Shown here one piece after another: positions 34,501-43,597 of a stretch of DNA of 64,000 bases (the first letter of the stretch is position 1; each line of letters begins with the position of its first letter). The notes beneath the pieces were generated by a model. That model made no database searches, was not told where the DNA came from, and was given only the letters and a program-made list of their open reading frames with translations. A program made the position numbers and the translations under genes. The stretch lies in assembly GCA_021229015.1 (NCBI GenBank), contig CM037792.1:37135398-37199397 (forward strand). The letters run 5' to 3'. Source of the stretch: Solen grandis (taxonomy: Eukaryota > Mollusca > Bivalvia > Adapedonta > Solenidae).

Positions 34501-36325
34501 TACTGAATAAAGGAATAAAGGAAATAATTAGGGGAAACTTTTGCTTTATTATATTCACCCAACATCGGCTACCAAGTAATTTTTAGTTGTTTTGTATATT
34601 TTTTTCTCTGATTTTTGAAGTTTTACTTCCTATTGTTACTTCCTTTTTGCTTTCTTTTCGTCAGTCATTCTTTGTATTAGAATGCTTTATTCCTGACCAT
34701 AGTTTTGAAATGCTAAGTGACCTCTTATAAACATGACCTCTTATAAACTAACTAAATAGAAATATTCCTGTGAATATACTTCTGAATAAGATTTAATAGT
34801 GCATTCTATTTTAATACAACACTTTGCAAACTGTGAAGTTAAAACTTGTGAACTTGTGACCCGGAGACGTGCAGACAAACGGAGGTGACAGACGGTAACA
34901 ATGTGAACGCACTATACATTTTATCCCTTACACGATACAGGAGACAGAATTTGTCCAACCCTGAAAAAATGCGATCCCGGAATGTTTCAGTCGCTTTTTA
35001 ACAAACATACATGAAGAAAAGTTAATCGGATGAAAGGATAATGTATGTGATACTTTATAACCTTTATCGACATGTTTTAAATGACCAATATGAGACAGTC
35101 ACGGTCTTATATGTTTGCTCATACACACATTACCTCTACACAGCCTGCACGGAAGAGAAAAAATAATTCATTTAACCTTCTCATAGGACACATGAAAGTA
35201 TGCAAAATAAAACCGATCACTCAGTAACTCGACTGATCAGTTTATGCTGTCGCTGTCAGTGTCTGAAAGAGTATTTGAATTAAATTTGGTAAGGTTTAAT
35301 TTGGTTCTGCAGACAGTTAGTGTACCTACGAGTGCGTAAATGTAATATGGAAGGTAAGTTAGTCATTGAATATGCATAGCGTCTTAAATGTGTACATGAA
35401 TATTCATGAGGTAAAAGGTTGAACGAATGCAGCCAGTTTGGCTCCGGTCGTGAGAATCTTTTCCTTAACCCACATTTATTAATTGGAATTGGAATACGTT
35501 TTAATCAAAATGTTTTCTTTCCCGTATAAATGTTGCAGTTATTTATGAGGTGAAATTATTGTTTTAACCAATCAATGTTAAGTTAGTTACAACATGATAA
35601 CTGTTATGATGATGATACATCTACTTGAAAAGTGATTATTACCAAAGACTTACAAACCTTGACCGTTAATGTCCTTGCATCGTAAAATATATATATTATA
35701 TATATTATACATTAAGATAAATCGTCAAACTAATCACGATAAAAATAAATCATATATAAACACAACATGATGTACATGTATTAAAAAACAAAACAAAACA
35801 ACACAACAACAAAAAACAACAAAAACAAAACAAGCAAAACATAATGTAATAAGGCAGAAAGATGGGTTGCTTTTCTGTAAATGTAAGAGTTAAAGGATCG
35901 ATCGTTGGACAAATGACTGGAAACATTTTAAATAGGAATGAAATGATGTTAAAATGAAAACACATTTATGTGAGAAAAGTCTTAGTGATAGAGCTTGCGG
36001 TAGGTCGGTGGTTCTACCCGGATGCCTCAGTGAAATATTGTCGCAGCGACGGTAAACTCAATAAATCAATCAATCAATCTTAGCGATATAAAACAGTATC
36101 ACGTATATATCGACGAACAGAAACATCTGAGGCATGAATATGAAATTAAACATGATATAATTATGTTATGTCAAAACAAATCCCCCATTTTTGTCTTAAT
36201 ATTGATGCTGCGTATACATACATACATACATACATACGCTGAAATGTAAAAATCGTCATCTTACTTGTAACAGGAAGACAGACGGTCAAAAACAGTAACA
36301 TCGAGGTGTATGTTGTCTTCTCCAT
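25551..36325 (-). CDS. Gene A: small secreted protein, split gene (4 supported exons plus possible last exon)
   Basis: Not a recognised gene. Spliced model on the minus strand: exons 36325-36265, 31231-31192, 27174-27117, 26431-26386, and possibly 25564-25551. Donors are A/gtaaga, A/gtgagt, G/gtaagg and G/gtatgt; each acceptor ends in AG. The phases at the junctions (1, 2, 0, 1) all fit, so one frame runs through. The product starts with a hydrophobic signal peptide (core LLFLTVCLPV), then HRSDLFSNDSFGK, then the charged amphipathic stretch TLELAEINLRKEVRTQRQQ and INRLRRREQPPEDNP. With the possible last exon it ends after 72 residues. A leader followed by a short coiled coil is usual at the N terminus of bivalve C1q-domain or fibrinogen-like proteins, but no such domain is seen here; a short secreted peptide is the other option. 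Introns are 0.7 to 5 kb and full of transposons. The exon chain is moderately sure; the 3' end is weak. Confidence 0.55.
25930..26280 (+). repeat. Uninterrupted copy of the GGGGCATAATT-family repeat
   Basis: Carries CATGATTATCAAGTATTCTA without an insertion, so it serves as the empty-site paralogue for the Tc1-like element at 20512-21348. It lies in gene A intron 4. Confidence 0.65.
26386..26431 (-). CDS. Gene A exon 4 (basic helix end and proline-rich linker)
   Basis: Acceptor tttcaaacttag/AT and donor CTG/gtatgt. The 46 nt encode INRLRRREQPPEDNP plus one base of the next codon (G). The first part continues the basic amphipathic helix of exon 3 in frame, and the QPPEDNP part looks like a linker that would break the helix. 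Exons 3 and 4 are only 685 bp apart. Confidence 0.52.
26440..26990 (+). mobile_element. Worn relative of the 157 bp core element
   Basis: Three decayed units with GTTACAGTTCCTGAGCAGTG or variants. It ends GAGTGATCCCTTTGTGTC and the hairpin TGCCATGTTAGGCA, matching in place the CCCCTTCATGTC plus hairpin end of the 23.4-25.4 kb element. It lies in gene A intron 3. Confidence 0.6.
27117..27174 (-). CDS. Gene A exon 3 (coiled-coil segment)
   Basis: Acceptor catatgtgttgcag/AA and donor CAG/gtaagg, both near consensus. The 58 nt encode TLELAEINLRKEVRTQRQQ. Leu, Ile and Val fall on one face of a helix with charged residues on the other, as in a short coiled coil. It ends in phase 0, as exon 4 requires. 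The surrounding sequence is not an obvious repeat. Confidence 0.55.
27520..27930 (+). mobile_element. Decayed GCTCACC-ended element
   Basis: AATCGCTCACCTGAGTATAG start, CCATTGCAACCAGAGTTCTA middle and GGACGCAGGGTGATTAC end match 14151-15000. Internally shortened. Confidence 0.65.
28090..28960 (+). repeat. Worn 160-170 bp tandem units
   Basis: Phrases CTATATAAAACCAAGTGACC, CATGATTTGAAC and AAATATCTAARCYCHAGG recur about every 160-170 bp and are the diverged counterparts of the 165 bp core at 16.4-18.1 kb. A (TAAG)n microsatellite lies at 28248-28271. Confidence 0.65.
29270..29765 (+). repeat. Tandem repeat, 144-146 bp period
   Basis: GTGCTGTGACCTTGACCTTC-type phrase at about 29310, 29454, 29598 and 29744. 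Long plus-strand frames here only reflect near-multiples of 3 in spacing. Two further worn units lie at 30830-31010. Confidence 0.75.
30020..30790 (+). mobile_element. Tandem-core element, 168-170 bp period, with (ACCG)n/(ACAG)n tail
   Basis: TGTGACCTTGACCTTGAG marks at about 30033, 30203, 30371 and 30539. The array ends in a GGACGGACGGACAGACCGAC run (30674-30756) and ATAACCCCCCTCCCACTTCG, the CCCC-rich closing block. It lies in gene A intron 2. Confidence 0.75.
31192..31231 (-). CDS. Gene A exon 2 (40 nt)
   Basis: Acceptor gcttatcag/GT and donor AA/gtgagt. The one leftover base of exon 1 plus GT gives Ser; the exon then reads HRSDLFSNDSFG and leaves AA, which the first base of exon 3 completes to Lys. 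It sits in a short non-repeat island between a transposon array and a repeat terminus. The upstream polypyrimidine tract is weak, so this is the least certain of the four main exons. Confidence 0.45.
31340..31440 (+). mobile_element. Element 3' terminus with 8 bp hairpin
   Basis: GGATGACGGACGGACTGG, GATCTTAATAGTTTATCC, then the perfect hairpin CCTGAGCA-TTTG-TGCTCAGG at 31412-31431 and GTGAGCG. The rest of the element is not clear. Confidence 0.6.
31954..33880. mobile_element. Outer pogo/Tigger-like element (non-autonomous)
   Basis: Left end CAGTTGGATCTCGGTTATCC after TA; right end GTTTGGATAACCAAGATT is its inverted counterpart, though the last bases are worn. About 500 bp without the inner insertion, and no transposase frame. 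The CAGT..CTCGGTTAT style end is typical of pogo/Tigger elements with TA targets. Confidence 0.6.
32041..33457. mobile_element. Inner pogo/Tigger-like element (non-autonomous, 1417 bp)
   Basis: Left end CAGTCAACCCTCTTTACACC and right end GTAACGAGGGTTGACTG are inverted repeats (about 26 bp, few mismatches), flanked by TA at 32039-32040 and 33458-33459. Just inside the left end TTTGCCGGTGTATCAAAT-like motifs are repeated three times (32082-32130), probable transposase-binding repeats. No DDE frame is visible. The ends are better kept than those of the outer element, so it is younger. Confidence 0.85.
34118..34216 (+). mobile_element. SINE with head joined directly to tail
   Basis: B box GGTTTGATCCCC and CCGCGACATAC run straight into ATCGTCTTCAAATGACTGGA and the tail TGTTGGTGGGATATTAACCC. 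The roughly 200 bp body found at 46391-46713 is missing. Confidence 0.75.
34232..34357 (+). mobile_element. Third pogo/Tigger-like end, cut by gap
   Basis: CAGTTGAGCCTCGTTGTGTC preceded by TA resembles the ends of the two elements just upstream. The other end was not found and may lie in or beyond the assembly gap. Confidence 0.45.
34358..34457. other. Assembly gap (100 N)
   Basis: Exactly 100 N. A 31 bp direct duplication (GCTACATGTATTTACTGAAT and following) stands right after it, which may be an assembly artefact or the edge of a tandem repeat. Confidence 0.99.
34458..35992. other. Mostly low-copy intronic DNA (gene A intron 1)
   Basis: Apart from the duplicated 31 bp at the gap edge and an A/C-rich tract (35780-35840), no repeat partner, domain or convincing exon was found. 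ATGGAAG/gtaagtt at 35348 looks like a donor but has no supporting exon structure. Confidence 0.5.
35993..36080 (+). mobile_element. Fragment of second SINE family
   Basis: GGTCGGTGGTTCTACCCGG and GTCGCAGCGACGGTAAACTC match the reverse complement of 37980-38110 with an internal deletion; it ends in an (AATC)n tail. Confidence 0.7.
36265..36325 (-). CDS. Gene A exon 1 (signal peptide)
   Basis: Start codon at 36325, followed by 20 codons and one base, then the donor A/gtaaga. The encoded leader has a polar MEKTTYTS start, a hydrophobic core MLLFLTVCLPV and then T; after splicing the next residue is S, so cleavage could fall after VTS. It is 61 nt long and ends in phase 1. The sequence around it is not repetitive, which supports a real exon. 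Confidence 0.55.
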
Positions 36326-37524
36326 GGTGTTTAACTTGTAAATAAATCGGCTTTTTCTTTTTGCTCAAACATAATTTTCAATTTCCCAAACAGTTCATTT
36401 CATAAAATTGTTTTCCTCCAAACATTCAGCACGTTTTCATTTTAAACCAGCTTAAAGTGACATACCTGTAATGCACACGAATTTGAGAGATCATAAACTG
36501 AATATCAAATTACCCGAGTGCATTGTAATCACATACCGTTTTGTATAGACCTATGTATATTGGCAAATACCGCATATAGTCCGTTTTAACTTCCGAGCCG
36601 GAAGTAGATTTTTATACACTAATGAATCTTCTTCGCGGTGACCTCCCTTGTGTTAAAGCGATTTCAAACACAGGAGTTATTCCTCTTGATAAAAAAGCTA
36701 AACATGAATCGTCAAGAATGATATTTTTTAGGATTCGTTTTTGAAGGGTAATCGTTCCGTGAAATTCTAAACTGATTCGTATATAGTCGTAGTCGGTTCA
36801 TGCCGGGTATTCGCGGATTACAAAACTTGACCAGGATCTTTCAATTCCAAAGAAATGTAGTCACGTTGTACACTCTTAAGAATCGTATTCGATTCGCATG
36901 CAAATGTTTAGATATTTTGAATCATTTTTATCATCAAATATTATTTTGTTGGATGTAATATTCCCTTTTATTGACTACTAACTGTATTACGCATTTATTA
37001 AGATGACCAAATGGTAGAATGGCTTTGCTAAATATTTTATTCTCTAAAAATAAAGTCTTTTAGTATCATTCTTAATAATTTTCACAGGTATTCTGAACTC
37101 ATTTGGGGTGTTCTGCTCTACGCTGAACATCTTATTTTGACTTTTGACGATGAACTGCTTTACAGATAATGATTCGCACAACATATAACCGCCTTCATTC
37201 CACCACAACACGGCTTATCCTTTATAAAAGTTATTTTTAGTTTAAACATATTTTATTGTCAAAATATTTACAAAATAAACAAAACGATATCAATATACTG
37301 CAGATTTACAAATGACAAAAGGGTCTGACCACAAGTTCTCACAACTTAGATGAAGGTCATTCCCAAAACACTGTAATAAATTTACGTCGGGGCTGGCCTG
37401 TGTTATTGAATACGAGTATAATAACAATTTAATATATATAACATGTTCAAGAAATAAATTAAAGTAATTAATATAAGACATTAACTTCAAACTAATTCAA
37501 ATTTGCTACAATAGGCTTAATGAG

Positions 37525-37559
<35 letters not shown>

Positions 37560-37979
37560 CTTACGCTTACCTACGGAAAAGTATTTAAGAACTTGATTAA
37601 CTTGGAACATTTTAAGGATATTAGTTTTAAAGATAACAAGGATTGTCATTCTTTAAGTGATGATGTTTATTTTTGTTAATTCATGTTTTGAAGGAAAACC
37701 CTTCAAATTGTCATTTTTTATTCGTTCCTGATTCGTAAATGCATCCGGCATATTTTTAATTGATTCGTTACTGATTCCTAACCTTCGTGCAGTATTCGTA
37801 ATATGTCATTGTTAATCGTTGTGAATTTTTCATAATATTTGTGCTATTTATTATAAACCGAATCCAGCTACCTGTACCGTAAATGAACCGTAGAGCGTCA
37901 CTAATTTGACCAAAAATTTGAAAATTTCATCGAATCCTAGAATTATCAATTGTGACGCTTAGGTGTATTGGAATAGTTG
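36326..37979. other. Upstream region of gene A; no gene recognised
   Basis: Should contain the gene A promoter and 5' UTR (minus strand), but no certain TATA box or start site can be picked. A (CA)n microsatellite lies at 37531-37557. Confidence 0.4.
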
Positions 37980-38229
37980 TTGTTGTTGTTTTGAGTTTAC
38001 CGTCACTGCGACAGTATTTCAGTCATATAGCGACGTCCAGCTAATTACAGATGGAGGAAGACCCCGAATGCACTGAGGCATCCGGGTAGAACCACCGACC
38101 TACCGCAAGCCAGCTGGAAGGCTTCCTCACATGAAAATCCGAATGACCCTGCCAGGACTCGAACCTACGCGGTTAGGGACTGAGTGAGTGCTAAAGTCAG
38201 CGACTTTACCCTCTTGGCCACGTTGGAAA
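37980..38229 (-). mobile_element. Second tRNA-derived SINE family, near full length
   Basis: On the minus strand the head has an A-box-like GTGGCCAAGAGGGTAAAGTC and a B box GGTTCGAGTCC, followed by GGTCGGTGGTTCTACCCGG and the tail CTGTCGCAGTGACGGTAAAC. It is distinct from the first family but with a similar CTGTCG..ACG.TAAA tail. An imperfect flanking repeat (TTGGAATAGTTG, TTGGAAAAGTAGTTG) may be its target duplication. Confidence 0.75.
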
Positions 38230-39174
38230 AGTAGTTGAAGCAAAAGGGACGTAATCCATGATCATGATTCTCATGCAAATAACAATACGAACGCTTTTCT
38301 AAATACATGTAGAGATTTTCTGAAGTACTAAAACAAAAAATTGTTCCTTTTGAATGTGAATGTTAACATTCATTCGTACACATTTTGGTGAAAACTATGT
38401 GCAAGAAGTAATAAACCGTGTTTGTTTGATTTTTCTTTTTTGGTTGTCATGAATAATTACCTTTTCCATGCTAAATTGAGGAAATTTCGCAGAAAATCAG
38501 TATGATTATCCAAAGACTTACAACGAGTAAAAAAAGTTGTTGCATATCTGTGTACTACTACTACTGCTAATAAAATATCAATGCTTCTGATGAACATTAA
38601 ATTTGCAACAAAATATTATCAATGAAATCTCAAATACATTTGTAAAGAAAGTTCAGGTAACAACAAAATGGTGTCACGGCTGTTTGTGTTTTGTTTGACA
38701 ATGCTGCCCAGGCTGTTGTTGTTGTTGTTGATGATGATGATGATGATGGACATCTGAACAATTGAATAAATCTATATCGAAAATATTTTTTTAACCGAAC
38801 TTTGGTTAGGATTACTTTGTAGGGTTACTCGTGACCCTTACATCAGCGATTGTAGTTCTTATATTCTCTGTGTTAGATTCAAACACGCTATAAGAAGACA
38901 TGTTATATCCGAGTGATTCTAAGAGTATATGATCACATATCTGTAATATGTAAATAATTTATAAATATGTAAACATAATAACCAAGAACGCGCTGTATAT
39001 GAAAAAAAGTATGCCCAGAGAATGGGGAAATTGTTTTTCTTTGACAAACTCGTATGAAGTACTTTACTGACAAACGATTGACAGTAGAGAAACCCATGAA
39101 TAAATCACGTACCTACATCTTCGGGTCGAAGAGACATTGCACACACTTAAATAACATGGGTATATATAAAAACA
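38230..39174. other. No gene recognised
   Basis: AT-rich; contains a (GTT)n(GAT)n microsatellite at 38713-38747. No repeat partners noticed. Confidence 0.45.
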
Positions 39175-41470
39175 CCATATCGGTCATGGCGATGTAAAAG
39201 TAACACAGTAACGGAAGTAAATACCACCTGATTATTTACCACCAGGTCGGTTATGGTGTTATAAAATACCACATCGGTGACAGAGGTATTAAAGTACCAA
39301 ATCTGTTACGGTGTTATAAAAATACCACATCGGTGACAGAGGTATTAAAGTACCAAATCTGTTACGTTGTTATAAAAATACCACATCGGTGACAGAGGTA
39401 TTAAAGTACCAGATCTGTTACGGTGTTATAAAAATACCACATCGGTGACAGAGGTATTAAAGTACCAAATCTGTTACGGTGTTATAAAATACCACATCGG
39501 TGACAGAGGTATTAAAGTACCAAATTGTTAACGGTCATGGGAAATAACTCCACCTGGAAAAAAACTCAACATCGGTCACGCTGGTATATAAGCTCCGCAT
39601 ATACCACTGTGGAATAAAAGCTCAACATCGGTCGCAGTGGTATTAATTAACCACATCTGCAAAACACCCTATCGATCCACAACATCGATCTCAGTGGTGT
39701 AAAGGCACCACATCTGTTACGATGATGTAAGAGAAACACGTCTGTTACGGTAGAATAAATTGCCACATTGGTCAGTGTTGTACAAAAACACCACATATGT
39801 TACGATGATATTAAATACATCGATCACAGTGGTATAAAAGCACAAACTCTATAACGATGGTATAGATTGTTACATCGATCACAGTGATATAAAAGCACAA
39901 ACTCTATAACGATGGTATTTATTGTTACATCGATCGCAGTGGTATAAAAGCACAAACTCTATAACGATGGTATAAATTGTTACATCGATCACAGTGGTAT
40001 AAAAGCACAAACTCTATAACGATGGTATAGATTGTTACATCGATCGCAGTGGTATAAAAGCACAAACTCTATAACGATGGTATAGATTGTTACATCGATC
40101 GCAGTGGTATAAAAGCACAAACTCTATAACGATGGTATAAATTGGTTACATCGATCACAGTGGTATAAAAGCACAAACTCTATAACGATGGTATAAATGG
40201 TTACATCGATCACAGTGGTATAAAAGCACAAACTCTATAACGATGGTATAGATTGTTACATCGATCACAGTGGTATAAAAGCACAAACTCTATAACGATG
40301 GTATTTATTGTTACATCGATCACAGTGGTATAAAAGCACAAACTCTATAACGATGGTATAGACTGTTACATCGATCACAGTGGTATAAAAGCACAAACTC
40401 TATAACGATGGTATTGATTGTTACATCGATCACAGTGGTATAAAAGCACAAACTCTATAACGATGGTATAGACTGTTACATCGATCACAGTGGTATAAAA
40501 GCACAAACTCTATAACGATGGTATTGATTGTTACATCGATCACAGTGGTATAAAAGCACAAACTCTATAACGATGGTATAGATTGTTATATCGATCAGAG
40601 TGGTATAAAAGCACAAACTCTATAACGATGGTATAGATTGTTACATCGATCACAGTGGTATAAAAGCACAAACTCTATAACGATGGTATTGATTGTTACA
40701 TCGATCACAGTGGTATAAAAGCACAAACTCTATAACGATGGTATAGATTGTTACATCGATCACAGTGGTATAAAAGCACAAACTCTATAACGATGGTATA
40801 GATTGTTACATCGATCACAGTGGTATAAAAGCACAAACTCTATAACGATGGTATAGATTGTTACATCGATCACAGTGGTATAAAAGCACAAACTCTATAA
40901 CGATGGTATAGATTGTTACATCGATCACAGTGGTATAAAGGCACAAACTCTATAACGATGGTATTGATTGTTACATCGATCACAGTGGTATAAAAGCACA
41001 AACTCTATAACGATCGTACAGCTTGTTATATCGATCCCAGTGGTATAAAAGCACAAACTCTATAACGATGGTATAGATTGTTACATCGATCGAGGTGGTA
41101 TAAAAGCACAAACTCTATAACGATGGTATTGATTGTTACATCGATCACAGTGGTATAAAAGCACAAACTCTATAACGATGGTATAGATTGTTACATCGAT
41201 CACAGTGGTATAAAAGCACAAACTCTATAACGATGGTATAGATTGTTACATCGATCACAGTGGTATAAAAGCACAAACTCTATAACGATGGTATAGATTG
41301 TTACATCGATCACAGTGGTATAAAAGCACAAACTCTATAACGATGGTATAAATTGTTACATCGATCACAGTGGTATAAAGGCACAAACTCTATAACGATG
41401 GTAATAATATATAAACGAACCAATTACGGTAGTAAAAAACACAGTTGTATAAAAACACCGGAATAATTAC
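39175..41470 (+). repeat. 55/56 bp minisatellite with TATAAAAG in every unit
   Basis: Left block (39240-39530): about five near-identical 56 bp units (CATCGGTGACAGAGGTATTA, AAATCTGTTACGGTGTTATA). Middle (39540-39830): decayed units. Right block (39830-41400): about 28 near-identical 55 bp units with TGGTATAAAAGCACAAACTC and TATAACGATGGTAT and TTACATCGATCACAG. All three belong to one family. The array lies between the two divergent genes. Confidence 0.95.
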
Positions 41471-41966
41471 AGTGGTATTGTACTGTCAAGACACAGTCAG
41501 TTAAACCCTTTATTTGCCATCAGTCTGTAGGGTGAGCTACAAAGAGAAATGATGAAAACTTATCAAGGTCATGTCACAATCCACTGCTTAATTATCAATA
41601 AACACAGTGCAATCTCTCATGTAACAAGAATAATACTATTTCACCTATTTAGCAGAAATATACTGTAGTCCAAGGGAGACAACTGCAGTTGACAAGCTAC
41701 ATGACCTAACAACAGTTATAAACGTTAAACGTGTTTATTTGATGAAACGCCTATTTCTATACATGATATTCAATGGCGTTGTACAATAAACATACATATA
41801 TTCTCATCAAAAAGTGTAAACAAATACATATAAAATATAGTTTAATTAATCAAGTACTTTACTAGTTTATGTTTAAAAAAATAAGCTAATAAAAGCAGAT
41901 GACAAAACTATAAAAGCTCCGGACAAGTTTACGTAAAATATCAGATAATTCAAATCAATATCAGTT
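41471..41966. other. LINE 3' flank; no gene recognised
   Basis: AT-rich; the part next to 41967 may be the 3' UTR of the LINE fragment. No clear poly-A tail was found. Confidence 0.4.
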
Positions 41967-42668
41967 TTAAAACAAGTCGTAAAACTGTGTGAAATAATGC
42001 GTTTTTATTTTTTTCTTAAACTTGTCTATTGACTCGGTTTGCTTAATATACGGAGGCAGATTGTTCCATAATTTCTGCCCTATAGTGCAGAAACTTCTAT
42101 CATTAAACCTAGTTTTCCTGTTAAACGGCACATCATATGTAATGCTGGAATCACTGGCTGATCTTAATCCTGGTCTACGATTAACATGTTTAGTTAATAA
42201 TTGTGTCAAATATACAGGATCCAGACCAGTGCTGCAGCTGAACATGATTGTCAATATTTTTAAATTGAATCTGGCCTTTATTGGGAGCCAATGTAAATCA
42301 TGCAAGGCTTTCTTGGCACTTTCATATTTGCCCCTGTTAAGAACTAATTTAGCGCACATATTTTGAATGTGTTGCATTTTGCGCAAATCTGTCTCAGAAA
42401 TACCATACAATATATCAACATTACAGTAGTCCAGATGAGAGATAACCAGTGAAAGTAATAGGATTTCAGTTGCAGCTCTGGTCAGGTATTTTCTCATACA
42501 CTTTACTCTGAAAAAATTCAACATTGCAGAGTGGCATTTACGCTTTGCATGTTCCTTTAAGGATAAGGTTTCGTCAAGGTAGGCACCTATGTATCTAATG
42601 CAACTTTCACGGTTTATTCCCCTTGTACAAGATGCAAACAGCCATTCCAATACCAAACAAGCTGACAA
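41967..42668 (-). pseudogene. CR1/L2-like LINE, C-terminal part of reverse transcriptase ORF
   Basis: An open frame of 233 codons ending in a natural stop. The post-catalytic region of the CR1/L2/Rex group is clear: IRYIGAYLDETLSLKEH, LVISHLDYCNVDILYG, KMQHIQNMCAKLVLN, LHDLHWLPIKARFNLKIL, GQKLWNNLPPYIK and FKKKIKTHYF. The palm motifs, including the catalytic Y-x-D-D box, and the endonuclease are absent: a 5' truncated copy, as is usual for LINE insertion. The first 20 or so codons do not match the family and are probably flanking DNA. The frame is intact, so the insertion may be fairly young. Confidence 0.85.
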
Positions 42669-43597
42669 TCATAACAATTGAATTTTTAACTGTATACATG
42701 TAATATCATAAAACACTGATAGCTCTGACTTTGCTATAGCTCTGACTGTGCTTAACGCTCTATGGCGACAATAAAAAGAAAACGCTTTGAATTGATAAAA
42801 TTCACTAAATCAAGCTTATATATATACTGTTTCGACCAAGCTTATCTGACACTGAGAGACGTGAACTTAAGTCGTATATATCATTTGGTTCTACCTGAAC
42901 TCTCAAGTATGAAAGGTAACAACATAAGACAATACAAAAGATCCAATATAGACTGTAGCTATGTAAATGTCTCACGTGACCAATTTTGTTTGTCTAAAAT
43001 ATTGCTCAAAAGGCATAAATATATCAAAATTTTGACAAAATGGTTGTCCGATCATTTATATTTTTTTTATGACTTCTTACGCTGCGATCAGCCAAAGAAA
43101 GGTAGAAATCATCATCAACCAAAAGCTAGAAAATGGCGCTATCAACAGCCAAGGATAGTATTAAGTACAAGCACCTGCGCGTGAAGTGCAAAGGATAGTA
43201 TTTAACTCTAGAACATTTGACTCTTATTTGCTTGCGACTAGAATAATTATTTCTGATATCGGTCTGACATAAACATTTCGCACATTGTCTTTCGCGACGA
43301 GCACTTCCACCTTTCGAATTTTGCCACCGGCACTCTGAACACTCTGACAATTCTACCAAGAGGTTACTCATTTCTACAACAGTTTTTTTTTTCTCTAAGA
43401 AGCACAACATCTCCATTCTGTACATTTGGCTCATTCGAAGTCCATTTGCTTCTTCCTTGAAGCATTTGTTACTATGTAAGTATTCGTTCCGCCATCAATG
43501 CCAAAACATGTCAGACAAAGATCGAACGCGCTTCCATTCAGACCTTACTAATTCTGTAGTGTCTACAGTGTCTCATAAACTAAATTTACACACGGAA
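42669..43597. other. No gene recognised
   Basis: No domain on either strand. It may include untranslated or terminal-repeat remains of the adjoining BEL/Pao element, but no long direct repeat was seen. Confidence 0.4.

Noticed and set aside
35300..35360. Possible first exon ATGGAAG/gtaagt on the plus strand
   Set aside because: No downstream exon with a fitting phase or leader; it lies within gene A intron 1 on the opposite strand.
39240..41400. CRISPR-like regular array
   Set aside because: Whole units are repeated with no unique spacers, and the DNA is eukaryotic; it is a minisatellite.
42022..42366. 114-codon plus-strand frame
   Set aside because: Shadow of the LINE coding frame on the minus strand.
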